Of a stretch of 64,000 nucleotides of DNA, positions 10,863 to 23,600 are shown one piece after another. Source of the stretch: Cyrtodaria siliqua (Eukaryota; Mollusca; Bivalvia; Adapedonta; Hiatellidae); assembly GCA_037043455.1 (NCBI GenBank), contig JAWPHD010004347.1, positions 1-64,000 on the forward strand, in the 5' to 3' direction. The notes beneath the pieces are model-generated. The model worked only from the letters and a program-made list of their open reading frames with translations. It was not told the origin of the DNA and searched no databases. A program made the translations under genes and the position numbers. Each line of letters begins with the position of its first letter. Position 1 is the stretch's first letter.

Positions 10863-11105
10863 TAATTAATAATAATCAGTGGAAATCTAGCATGTTGTTA
10901 TACAGATCGGTATATGTCAAGCGTTCGTGTATAATTATAATAATCAGTCGAAATCTAACATACCGGTATATTTCGAACTTTCGTCTATATTATAATCAGT
11001 GGAAATCTAGCATATTATTATGCAGACTGTTATATTTCAAGCGTTCGTGTATATAATAAGCAGTGGAAAGCATGCATACTGTTATATATACTGGTATATT
11101 ATACC
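10863..11105. repeat. 64-bp satellite, variant A (short block)
   Basis: Three to four degenerate variant A units (AATCAGTGGAAATCTAGCAT, GTATATTTC, GTTCGTGTATA) separated from the main variant A block by unique DNA. Confidence 0.85.
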
Positions 11106-11280
11106 TCCTTTGCACATTTCCTTCTTTGCGCAATGTGACGTCATCCGGTCACTATTCTACGATAGTGACCGGCCCCGGTCCGATATCTATAATTTCGGAC
11201 TTGTAAAAAAAACGACGTCAATTTGTTAGTATTGCAATCAACCTTGCGTATGACGAAAACTGGTATAGCTACGCGCCTGA
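11106..11280. other. Hairpin-rich spacer with a CRE-like palindrome
   Basis: TGACGTCA is at 11136-11143. It is followed by a perfect 11-bp stem, CCGGTCACTAT (11145-11155) with ATAGTGACCGG (11162-11172) and a 6-nt loop, and then a 6-bp stem GTCCGA/TCGGAC (11177-11205). This spacer separates variant A from variant B satellite. Confidence 0.6.
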
Positions 11281-14200
11281 CAATAGCAAGTACATGTCAT
11301 GTGTTCTTGTGTGTAATAAATAATTAAAATCATGCACGTTAGTATATAGACAGGTACATGTCATGTGTTCGTGTGTAGTAAGCAATGAAATCATGCACGT
11401 TATTATATAGACAGGTACATGTCATGTGTTCGTGTGTGTAATAAGCACTCGAAATCATGCATACTATTATATAGATTGGTACATGTCATGAGTTCGTGTG
11501 TGTAATAAGCACTCGAAATCATGCATACTATTATATAGACTGGTACATGTCATGAGTTCATGTGTGTAATAAGCAATCGAAAATCATGCATGATATTATA
11601 TAGATTGGTACATGTCATGTGTTCGTGTGTGTAATAAGCAGGCAAAATCATACATATTATTATATAGACAGGTACATGTCATGTGTTCGTGTGTGTAATA
11701 AGCACTCGAAATCATGCATACTATTATATAGATTGGTACATGTCATGAGTTCGTGTGTGTAATAAGCACTCGAAATCATGCATACTATTATATAGACTGG
11801 TACATGTCATGTGTTCGTGTGTGTAATAAGCAGTCGAAATCATGCATGTTTTTAAATAGACTGGTACATGTCATGTGACGGGTGTGCAATAAGCAGTCGA
11901 AATCGTGCATGCTATTATATAGACTGGTACATGTAATGTGTTCGTGTGTGTAATAAGCATTCGAAATCATGCATGTTATTAAATAGACTGGTACATGTCA
12001 TGTGACGGGTGTGCAATATTCAGTCGAAATCATGCATGCTATTATATAGACTGGTACATGTCATGTGTTCGTGTGTATAATAAGCAGTCGAAATCGTGCA
12101 TGCTATTATATACATTGGAACATGCCATGTGTTCGTGTGTGTAATAAGCAGTCGAAATGGTGCATGCTATTAAATACATTGGAACATGTCATGTGTTTGT
12201 GTGTATAATAAGCAGTCGAAATCGTGCATGCTATTATATACATTGGAACATGCCATGTGTTCGTGTGTGTAATAAGCAGTCGAAATCGTGCATGCTATTA
12301 TATACATTGGAACATGCCATGTGTTCGTGTGTATAATAAGCAGTCGAAACCATGCATGCTTTTATATAGACTTGTACATGCCATGTGTTCATGTGTGTAA
12401 TAAGCAGTCGAAATCATGCATGCTATTATATAGACTGGTACATGTCATGTGTTCGTGTTTGTAATAAACAGTCGAAATCATGAATGTTATTATATAGACT
12501 GGTACATGCCATGTGTTCGTGTGTGTAATAAGCAGTCGAAATCATGCTCACTATTATATAGACTGGTACATGTCATGTGTTCGTGTGTGTAATAAGCAGT
12601 CGAATTCATGCATGCTATTATATAGACTGGTACATGTGATGTGTTCGTGTGTGTAATAAATAGTCGAAATCATGCATGCTATTATATAGACTGGAACATG
12701 TCATGTGTTCGTGTGTGTAATAAGCAATCGAAATCATGTATGCTGTTATATAGATTGGTACATGTCATGTGTTCGTGTGTCTTATAAGCCGTCGAAATCA
12801 TGCATGCTGTTATATAGATTGGTACATGTCATGAATTCGTGTGTGTAATAAGCAATCGAAATCATGCATCCTATGATATAGACTGGTACATGTCATGTGT
12901 TCGTGTGTGTAATAAACAATAAAAATTATGCTTGTTATTATATAGATTGGTACATGTCATGTGTTCATGTGTGTAATAAGCAGTCGAGATCATTTATGTT
13001 ATTATATAGACTGGTACATGTCATGTGTTCGTATGTGTAACAAGCACTCGAAATCGTGCATGCTATTATATAGACAGGTACATGTCATGTGTTTATGTGT
13101 GTAATAAGCAATCACAATTATGCATATTATTATATAGATTGGTACATGTCATGTGTTCGTGTGTGTAATAAGCACTCGAAATCATGCATACTATTATATA
13201 GACTGGTACATGTCATGTGTTTATGTGTGTAATAAGCAGTCGAAATCATGCATGTTATTATATAGACTGGTACATGTCATGTGTTCGTATGTGTAACAAG
13301 CACTCGAAAGCATACATACTATTATATAGACTGTTACATGTCATGTGTTTATGTGTGTAATAAGCAGTCGAATTCATGCATGCTATTATATAGACTGGTA
13401 CGTGTCATGTGTTCGTGTGTATAATAAGAAGTCGAAATCATGCATGCTATTATATGTCAAGTGTTCCTGTGTGTAACAAGCTGTCGAAAATACATGACAT
13501 GTGTTCATGTGTGTAATAAGCAGTCAAAATCATGCATGCTATTATCATGACTATATAGACGGATACATGTGTTTGCGTGTTTTATAAGAAGTCGAAAGCA
13601 TGCATGCTATTAAATAGAGTTGTACATGTCACGTGTTCGTGTGTGTAATAAGCAGTCAAAATCGTGCATGCTATTATATACTGTGGTACATGTCATGTGT
13701 TCGTGTGTGTAATAAGCAGTCGAAATCATGCATACTATTATATAGACATGTACATGTCATGTGTTCGTGTGTGTAATAAAAATTGAAATCATGCATACTA
13801 TTATATAGACTGATACATGTCATGTGCTTGTGTGTTTAATAAGCAGTCGAAATCGTGCGTGCTATTATATACAATGGTATATGTCATTTGTTCGTGTGTG
13901 TAATAAGCAGTCGAAATCGTGCGTGCTATTATATATAGTGGTATATGTCATGTGTTCCTGTGTGTAATACGCAGTCGAAATCATGCTTGTTATGTTATAT
14001 TATAGACTTGTACATGTCATGTGTTCGTGTGTGTAATATGCAGTCGAAATCATGTTACCTATTATATAAACTGATACATGTGTTGTATTCGTGTGTGTAA
14101 TAAGCAGTCGAAATCATGCATGCTATTAAAATGACAGGTACATGTCATGTGACGGGTGTGCAATAAGCAGACGAAATCGTGCTAGTATATAGACTGGTAT

Positions 14201-14795
14201 ATGTCATGTGTTAGTGAGTGTAATAGGCAGTCGAAGCATATATGCTAGTATATAGACTGGTACATATCACGTGTTCGTGTGTGTAATAGCAGTCGAAATC
14301 TTGCATGCTATTATATAGACTGGAATATGTCATGTGTTCTCCGTGTGTGTAACAAGAAGTCGAAATTATTCATGCTATTATATAGACTTGTACATGTCAT
14401 TTGTTCGTGAGTGTAATCAGCAGTCGAAATCGTGCATGCTATGATATACAGTGGTACATGTCATGTGTTTATGTGTGTAATAAGCAGTCGAAATAATGTT
14501 AGTTATTATATAGACGGGTACATGTCATTTGTTCGTGTGTGTAATAGGCAGTCGAAATCGTGCGTGCTATTATATGCAGTGGTACATGGCATGTGTTCGT
14601 GTGTGTAATACGCAGTCGAAATCATGCTTGCTGTTATATAGACTGTTACATGTCATGTGTTCGTGTGTGTAATACGCAGTCGAAATCATGCTTGCTGTTA
14701 TATAGACTGTTAGGTGTCATGTGTTCGTGTGTGTAATAAGAAGTCGATGTCATGCATGGTATTATACAAACTGGTATATGCCATGTCTTCGTGCT
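11281..14795. repeat. 64-bp satellite, variant B (first block)
   Basis: About 55 units of a 64-bp repeat: TAGACTGGTACATGTCATGT, GTTCGTGTGTGTAATAAGCA, GTCGAAATCATGCATACTAT. Units here mostly carry GTGTGTAATAAG, against GTGTATAATAAG in the block after 17612. Some units have the marker ATGTGACGGGTGTGCAATA (near 11870, 12000 and 14145). Divergence rises toward the right end. Confidence 0.93.
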
Positions 14796-15420
14796 TTTGT
14801 TTTATGATATAATATCCAGATATGCAGGTCTCATATAACAATTACATTGACCCTAAATCCAACAATTGCCGCAATGCTTTGTTTCGCTAACCTCTCAAAT
14901 TGTTTTCTACTTTCGCTTAGAAGTCAACCACTTCACTGCCAATGTAAACTCTGTCTTCTGTCCATCTATCTCATATGTATATTGTATGTGCAGTAGGTTT
15001 CATTTATGCAATAGACAATATAATACCATTTAAAATTTTGACTTTTAACTCTGAGTATATTATTAAATAAAGGCGTAACTCGCGTAACTTTTATTTTTTT
15101 CAATATTTTATTTCAACACACGTCGAGCCTACATCAAATGTTGACTGTTTAATATCCACATATATCATATCAGAGCTTTATATGTTGAATTTGAGCGCTC
15201 AACTAAAAATAGAACCTATTTACACTTTGACGTTCCAGTTTGGCTGTGACACTATCAAGGCTATTTTTGAAAAATGAAGGCAATAGTTGGCATTACCTAA
15301 GCTCCTTGAAGTATACATTTTTTGTCGGACTCATTAATGTCCTTAGGAAACATTTATGGCAGTTTAAAGCTTTATTATGACGTCATAACCTTCACTGCTA
15401 ACGCTAACTTGTTATTAAAC
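14796..15420. repeat. Satellite-flanking duplicated segment, copy 1
   Basis: Non-satellite sequence repeated at 17131-17611. Matching stretches include ATGCAGGTCTCATATAACAA, TTGCCGCAATGCT(T/A)TGTTTCGC, TTCGCTTAGAAGTCAACCAC and CACTATCAAGGCTATTTTTG. Copy 1 has about 100 bp near 15060-15190 that is deleted in copy 2. Confidence 0.85.
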
Positions 15421-17130
15421 AATGTTGTCAAAATGCGAACTGGAACGTCGGTATACAGATATATTAAACATAGATGCAATTCAAATAATAATAATAATAA
15501 TAATAATACCATTTCTATGATAATCAGCGTAGATCACACCTGTTTACTGTTTAAGAAAAGGTTAATTACCTTTTTAATTTAATATTCCAAATTAGTTTCA
15601 TTTGAACTTCCAGAATATAAAAAACATCGTCTGCCCACGTCCGTCGCGTGGGCGGGAAATTACACATTGTTTTATGTAACGTCTGAAGAGAATGGTAATT
15701 AACACCGTGATTTTAAACGAAGAGTGAGTTTGTTTTTCAGTCTGTGTCATATTAGTTTGACTGTTAGAATTAATATTAAACTTAAAGTAGTTATATGCGT
15801 CTATCGCATACTTATTCAGATGTAAGAAGTATTAATTGAAAAACCGGATGCAATTATTATTTTTTTTTAAAGATAATGATATAAAGATATAATACGTCGG
15901 TCATGTGGCATCTAATACTATAACATATATTCGTGTCTATGATGCATCACGCATTAAATATAATGTAAATTTATTCTGATAACTGTGAACATAATTAAAG
16001 CGTTTGTATTACAATGGCCATGTAGCATGACATATCATAAATATATATTTGTCTATGATGTAATTATATGTAACTTTATTTCTTGGTATTAAACATAATG
16101 TAAATTCAAATTTTATTTATTCCGTTTGTTTTCATGCATGTGAGTTTGTTTGTTAACTGTGAACATAATTAACGTGTCTGTATTATAATATTACTATGCA
16201 TAAGTCATGCAGCTAATACTGTCATAATAGTAGATGTGCATATGATATAATATGCATGCTGCAATTTATTCAAAGCGCAGGTAATGCGGCCCATAAATAC
16301 ATGTTTCTATGAGACATCACGCACATACTTATATTCCTTTTTATTAAAAAGTATATTATTAAAATATAAATGCAATTTATTCCGTATCGGACTAAGTGTG
16401 CGTGTTATAATTACAAAACAAGTGTTTATGTCTATGACACATTATGCATGCAACTCCATTCCTTGGTTTAAAAATAATATTCAGTTCAAATATAATGTTT
16501 TCGTTATTGAGTATGTGTGTGTGTTTATTGAGAAATTAATTCAAACCTTATCTTCTAATTATGCAGTTTTGGTAAAATGTTAATGTATCTGAGAGGGCTC
16601 TCTATAGTATATGGCGTTTTTATATACTTAACTATATGAGTATACCGTGTGTAAATACAATGATGTATATAGTTTTTTCGTTAGCTATTTGATGTCGGAG
16701 ATTCTATAATTAAAAAGAACATCCATCTTGTTTGACAGAGCCGTGAACTTTATAATGGGAGCGATATATTCCCCAAACGGCTGTAATCTGGATGACATGT
16801 GATTGTTGAAATATGTTTTGTCGCGGTAATGATATGGCAATTTAATATTTCGTATTATATTCTACAAAAGTATTTACTAATATATGATTTGTTATAAAAT
16901 AACACTTTATTATTATTAATGTCAGAATAGGTATACACTCTTCTTCTATCTCTGTTACGCATGAGATACGTAAATTAGAGTTATTTTCTTTATTGTCTAA
17001 ACATAAAACATATTAGATGCTAATTATCGTGAAATGCAACCATGATATGCTATTTACCAGCTAGACAGCACAAAAAAACACTGACCGGACGAACTACTGG
17101 GTTTTGAAAATCATGTGTTATTATATTAGA
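15421..17130. other. AT-rich unique DNA between duplicated flanks
   Basis: No gene is supported. It contains an (AAT)n microsatellite at 15485-15509 and loosely repeated motifs (CATAATGTAAATT, AACTGTGAACATAATTAA, TCTATGATG/TCTATGAGACATCACGCA) suggesting an old, nearly erased tandem structure at 15890-16500. Confidence 0.5.
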
Positions 17131-17611
17131 TCCACATATGCAGGTCTCATATAACAACTGTATTGACCCTAAAGCCAACAATTGCCGCAATGCTATGTTT
17201 CGCTAACCTCTCAAATTGTTTTCTACGTTCGCTTAGAAGTCAACCACTTCACAACCAGTGTAAACTCTGTCTTCAATCCATCTATCGTCATATGTATATT
17301 TTATGTTCAGTAGGTTTCAGTTAGGCAATAGACAATATAACTCTGAGTATATTATTAAATAAAGCCGTAACTCGCGCTCAACTAAAAATAGAACCTATTT
17401 ACATTTTGACATTCCAGTTTGGCTGTGACACTATCAAGGCTATTTTTGAAAAATGAAGGCAATAGCTGGCATCAGTTAAGCTCCTTTAAGTATACATTTT
17501 TTTGTCAGACTCATTAAGTTAGCACCAATATCCTTTGGAAACATTTATGGCAGCAATAAGCTTTGTACGACGTCCTAACCTTCATTGATAATGCTAACCT
17601 TTTATTACAGA
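17131..17611. repeat. Satellite-flanking duplicated segment, copy 2
   Basis: Second copy of 14796-15420 in the same orientation. Its right end abuts the second satellite block, whereas copy 1 abuts the end of the first block on its left. Confidence 0.85.
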
Positions 17612-20600
17612 TTGGTACATGCCATGTGTTTGTGAGTGTAATAAGTAGTCAAAACCATGCATGGTATTAAATAGACTGGTATATGCCATGTGTTCGTGTG
17701 TGTATCATGCATGCTATTATATAGACTGGTACATGTCATGTGTTCGTGAATGCAATAAGAAGTCGAAATCAAACATATTATTATATAGACTGGTACATGT
17801 CATGTGTTCGTGTGTGTATCATGCATGCTATTATATAGACTGGTACATGTCATGTGTTCGTGAATCCAATAAGCAGTCGAAATCATGCATGCTATTATAT
17901 AGACTTGTAAATTCCATGTGTTCCTATGTGTAATCAACAGTCGAAGTCCTGCATGCTATTATATAGACTAGTACATGTCGTGTGACAGGTGTGCAATAGG
18001 CAGTCGAAATCGTGCATGCTATTATATAGACTGGTAGATGTCATGTGTTTGTGTGTATAATAAGCAGTCGAAATCATCAATACTATTATATATACTGGTA
18101 CATGTCATGTGTTCATGTGTATAATAAGCAGCCGAAATCATCCGTGCAACTATAAAGACTGGTATATGTCCTGTGTTTGTGAGTATAATAAGCAGTCGAA
18201 ATCATGCATACTATTATATAGATTGGTACATGTCATGTGTTCGTGCGTATAATAAGCAGTCGAAATCATGCGTGCTATTATACAGACTGGTACATGTCAT
18301 GTGTTTGTGATTATAATAAGCAGTCGAAATAATGCATACTATTATATAGACTGGTACATGTCATGTGTTCGTGTGTATAATAAGCAGTCGAAAGCATGCG
18401 TGCTATTATATAGACTGATATATGTCATGTGTTTGTGAGTATAATAAGCAGTCGAAATAATGCATACTATTATATAGACTGGTACATGTCATGTGTTCGT
18501 GGGTATAGTAAGCAGTCGAAATTATGCATACTATAATATAGACTGGTACATGTCATGTGTTCGTGTGTATAATAAGCAGTCGAAATCATGTATACTATTA
18601 TTTAGACTGGTACATATCATGTCTTCGTGGGTATAGTAAGCAGTCGAAATTATGCATACTATAATATAGAATGGTACATGTCATGTGTTCGTGTGTAAAA
18701 TAAGCAGTCGAAATCATGCGTGCTATTATATAGACTGGTGTATGTGTGTTTGTGAGTATAATAATCAGTCGAAATCATGCATACTATTATATAGACCGGT
18801 ACATGTCATGTGTTCGTGTGTATAATAAGCAGTCGAAATCATGCATACTATTATATAGACTGGTACATGACATGTGTTTGTGAGTATAATAAGCAGTCGA
18901 AATCATGCATACTATTATATAGACTGGTACATGTCATGTGTTTGTGAGTATAATAAGCAGTCGAAATTATGCATACTATTATATAGACTGGTACATGTCA
19001 TGTGTTTGTGAGTATAATAAGCAGTCGAAATCATGCATACTATTATATAGACTGGTACATGTCATATGTTTGTGAGTATAATAAGCAGTCGAAATCATGC
19101 ATACTATTATATAGACTGGTACATGTCATGTGTTTGTGAGTATAATAAGCAGTCGAAATCATGCATACTATTATATAGACTGGTACATGTCATGTGTTTG
19201 TGAGTATAATAAGCAGTCGAACTCATGCATACTATTATATAGACTGGTACATGTCATGTGTTTGTGAGTATAATAAGCAGTCGAAATCATGCATACTATT
19301 ATATAGACTGGTACATGTCATGTGTTTGTGAGTATAATAAGCAGTCGAAATCATGCATACTATTATATAGACTGGTACATGTCATATGTTCCTGTGTATA
19401 ATAAGCAGTCGAAATCATGCGTGCTTATATATAGACTGATATATGTGTGTTTGTGAGTATAATAAGCAGTCGAAATCATGCATACTATTATATAGACTGC
19501 TACATGTCATGTGTTCGTGTGTATAATAAGCAGTCGAAATCATGCATACTATTATATAGACTGGTACATGTCATGTTTCGTGTGTATAATAAGCAGTCGA
19601 AATTATGCATACTATTATATAGACTGGTACATATCATGTCTTCGTGTGTATAGTAAGCAGTCGAAATCATGCATACTATCATATAGACTGGTACATATCA
19701 TGTGTTCGTGTGTATAATAAGCAGTCGAAATCATGCATACTATTATATAGACCGGTACTGTCATATGTTCGTGTGTGTAATAAGCAATCGAAATCATGCT
19801 TGCTATTATATAGACAGGTACATGTCATGTGTTCGTGTGTATAATAAGCAGTCGAAATCGTGCACACTATTATATACACTGGTACATGTCATGTGTTTGT
19901 GATTATAATAAGCAGTCGAAATAATACATACTATTATATAGACTGGTACATGTCATGTGTTCGTCAATGCAATAAGCAGTCGAAATCATGCATGCTATTA
20001 TATAGACTTGTAAATTCCATGTGTTCCTATGTCTAATCAACAGTCGAAGTCCTGCATGCTATTATATAGACTGGTACATGTCGTGTGACGGGTGTGCAAT
20101 AGGCAGTCGAAATCGTGCATGCTATTATATAGACTGGTAGATGTCATGTGTTTGTGTGTATAATAAGCAGTCGAAATCATGCATACTATTATATAGACCG
20201 GTACATGTCATAGGTTCGTGTGTATAATAAGCAATCGAAATCATGCCTGCTATTATATACACTGGTACATGTCATGTGTTCGAGTGTATAATAAGCAGTC
20301 GAAATCATGCACACTATTATATAGACTGGTACATGTCATGTGTTTGTGAGTATAATAAGCAGTCGAAATAATGCATACTATTATATAGACTGGTACATGT
20401 CATGTGTTCGTGAATGCAATAAGCAGTCGAAATCATGCATGCTATTATATAGACTTGTAAATTCCATGTGTTCCTATGTCTAATCAACAGTCGAAGTCCT
20501 GCATGCTATTATATAGACTGGTACATGTCGTGTGACGGGTGTTCAATAGGCAGTCGAAATCGTTCATGCTATTATATAGACTGGTAGATGTCATGTGTTT

Positions 20601-23600
20601 GTGTGTATAATAAGCACTCGAAATCATGCATACTATTATATAGACTGGTACATGTCATGTGTTCGTGTGTATAATAAGCAGTCGAAACCATGTATACTAT
20701 TATTTAAACTGGTACATATCATGTCTTCGTGGGTATAGTAAGCAGTCGAAATTATGCATACTATAATATAGACTGGTACATGTCATGTGTTCGTGTGTAA
20801 AATAAGCAGTCGAAATCATGCGTGCTATTATATAGACTTTGTATGTGTGTTTGTGAGTATAATAAGCAGTCGAAATCATGCATACTATTATATAGACCGG
20901 TACATGTCATGTGTTTGTGAGTATAATAAGCAGTCGAAATAATGCATACTATTATATAGACTGGTACATGTCATATGTTCCTGTGTATAATAAGCAGTCG
21001 AAATCATGCGTGCTTATATATAGACTGATATATGTGTGTTTGTGAGTATAATAAGCAGTCGAAATCATGCATACTTTTATATAGACTGCTACATGTCATG
21101 TGTTCGTGTGTATAATAAGCAGTCGAAATCATGCATACTCTTATATAGACTGGTACATATCATGTGTTCGTGTGTATAATAAGCAGTCGAAATCATGCAT
21201 ACTATTATATAGACTGGTACATGTCATGTGTTCGTGTGTATAATAAGCAGACGAAATCATGCATACTATTATATAGACAGGTTAATTTCATGTGTTCGTG
21301 TGTAAAATAAGCAGTCGAAATCATGCGTGCTATTATATAGACTGGTACATGTCATGTGTTCGTGTGTATAATAAGCAGTCGAAATCATGCATACTATTAT
21401 ATAGACAGGTACATGTCTTGTGTTCGTGTGTATAATAAGCTGTCGTAATCATGCATACTATTATATAGACTGGTACATGTCATGTGTTCGTGTGTATAAT
21501 AAGCAGTCGAAATCATGCATACTATTATATAGACTGGTACATGTCATGTGTTCGTGTGTATAATAAGCAGTCGAAATCATGCATACTATTATATAGACAG
21601 GTTAATTTCATGTGTTCGTGTGTAAAATAAGCAGTCGAAATCATGCGTGCTATTATATAGACTGGTACATGTCATGTGTTCGTGTGTATAATAAACAGTC
21701 GAAATCGTGCACACTATTATATACACTGGTACATGTCATGTGTTTGTGATTATAATAAGCAGTCGAAATAATGCATACTATTATATAGACTGGTACATGT
21801 CATGTGTTCGTGAATGCAATAAGCAGTCGAAATCATGCATGCTATTATATAGACTTGTAAATTCTATGTGTTCCTATGTGTAATCAACAGTCGAAGTCCT
21901 GCATGCTATTATATAGACTGGTACATGTCGTGTGACGGGTGTGCAATAGGCAGTCGAAATCGTGCATGCTATTATATAGACTAGTAGATGTCATGTGTTT
22001 GTGTGTATAATAAGCAGTCGAAATCATGCATACTATTATATAGACCGGTACATGTCATAGGTTCGTGTGTATAATAAGCAATCGAAATCATGCTTGCTAT
22101 TATATACACTGGTACATGTCATGTGTTCGTGTGTATAATAAGCAGTCGAAATCATGAACACTATTATATAGACTGGTACATGTCATGTGTTTGTGAGTAT
22201 AATAAGCAGTCGAAATAATGCATACTATTATATAGACTGGTACATGTCATGTGTTCGTGAATGCAATAAGCAGTCGAAATCATGCATGCTATTATATAGA
22301 CTTGTAAATTCCATGTGTTCCTATGTCTAATCAACAGTCGAAGTCCTGCATGCTATTATATAGACTGGTACATGTCGTGTGACGGGTGTGCAATAGGCAG
22401 TCGAAATCGTTCATGCTATTATATAGACTGGTAGATGTCATGTGTTTGTGTGTATAATAAGCACTCGAAATCATGCATACTATTATATAGACTGGTACAT
22501 GTCATGTGTTCGTGTGTATAATAAGCAGTCGAAACCATGTATACTATTATTTAGACTGGTACATATCATGTCTACGTGGGTATAGTAAGCAGTCGAAATT
22601 ATGCATACTATAATAATGACTGGTACATGTCATGTGTTCGTGTGTAAAATAAGCAGTCGAAATCATGCGTGCTATTATATAGACTTTGTATGTGTGTTTG
22701 TGAGTATAATAAGCAGTCGAAATCATGCATACTATTATATAGACCGGTACATGTCATGTGTTCGTGTGTATAATAAGCAGTCGAAATCATGCATACTATT
22801 ATATAGACTGGTACATGTCATGTGTTTGTGAGTATAATAAGCAGTCGAAATAAAGCATACTATTATATAGACTGGTACATGTCATATGTTCCTGTATATA
22901 ATAAGCATTCGAAATCATGCGTGCTTATATATAGACTGATATATGTGTGTTTGTGAGTATAATAGGCAGTCGAAATCATGCATACTTTTATATAGACTGC
23001 TACATGTCATGTGTTCGTGTGTATAATAAGCAGTCGAAATCATGCATACTATTATATCGACTGGTACATATCATGTGTTCGTGTGTATAATAAGCAGTCG
23101 AAATCATGCATACTATTATATAGACTGGTACATGTCATGTGTTCGTGTGTATAATAAGCTGTCGTAATCATGCATACTATTATATAGACTGGTACATGTC
23201 ATGTGTTCGTGTGTATAATAAGCTGTCGTAATCATGCATACTATTATATAGACTGGTACATGTCATGTGTTCGTGTGTATAATAAGCAGTCGAAATCAAG
23301 CATACTATTATATAGAGTGATACATGTCATGTGTTCGTGTGTATAATAAGCAGTCGAAATCATGCATACTATTATATAGACTGGTACATGTCATGTTTCG
23401 TGTGTATAATAAGCAGTCGAAATCATGCATGCTATTATATAAACCGGTACATGTCATATGTTCGTGTGTGTAATAAGCAATCGAAATCATGCTTGCTATT
23501 ATATAGACTGGTACATGTCATGTGTTCGTGTGTATAATAAGCTGTCGTAATCATGCATACTATTATATAGACTGGTACATGTCATGTGTTCGTGTGTATA

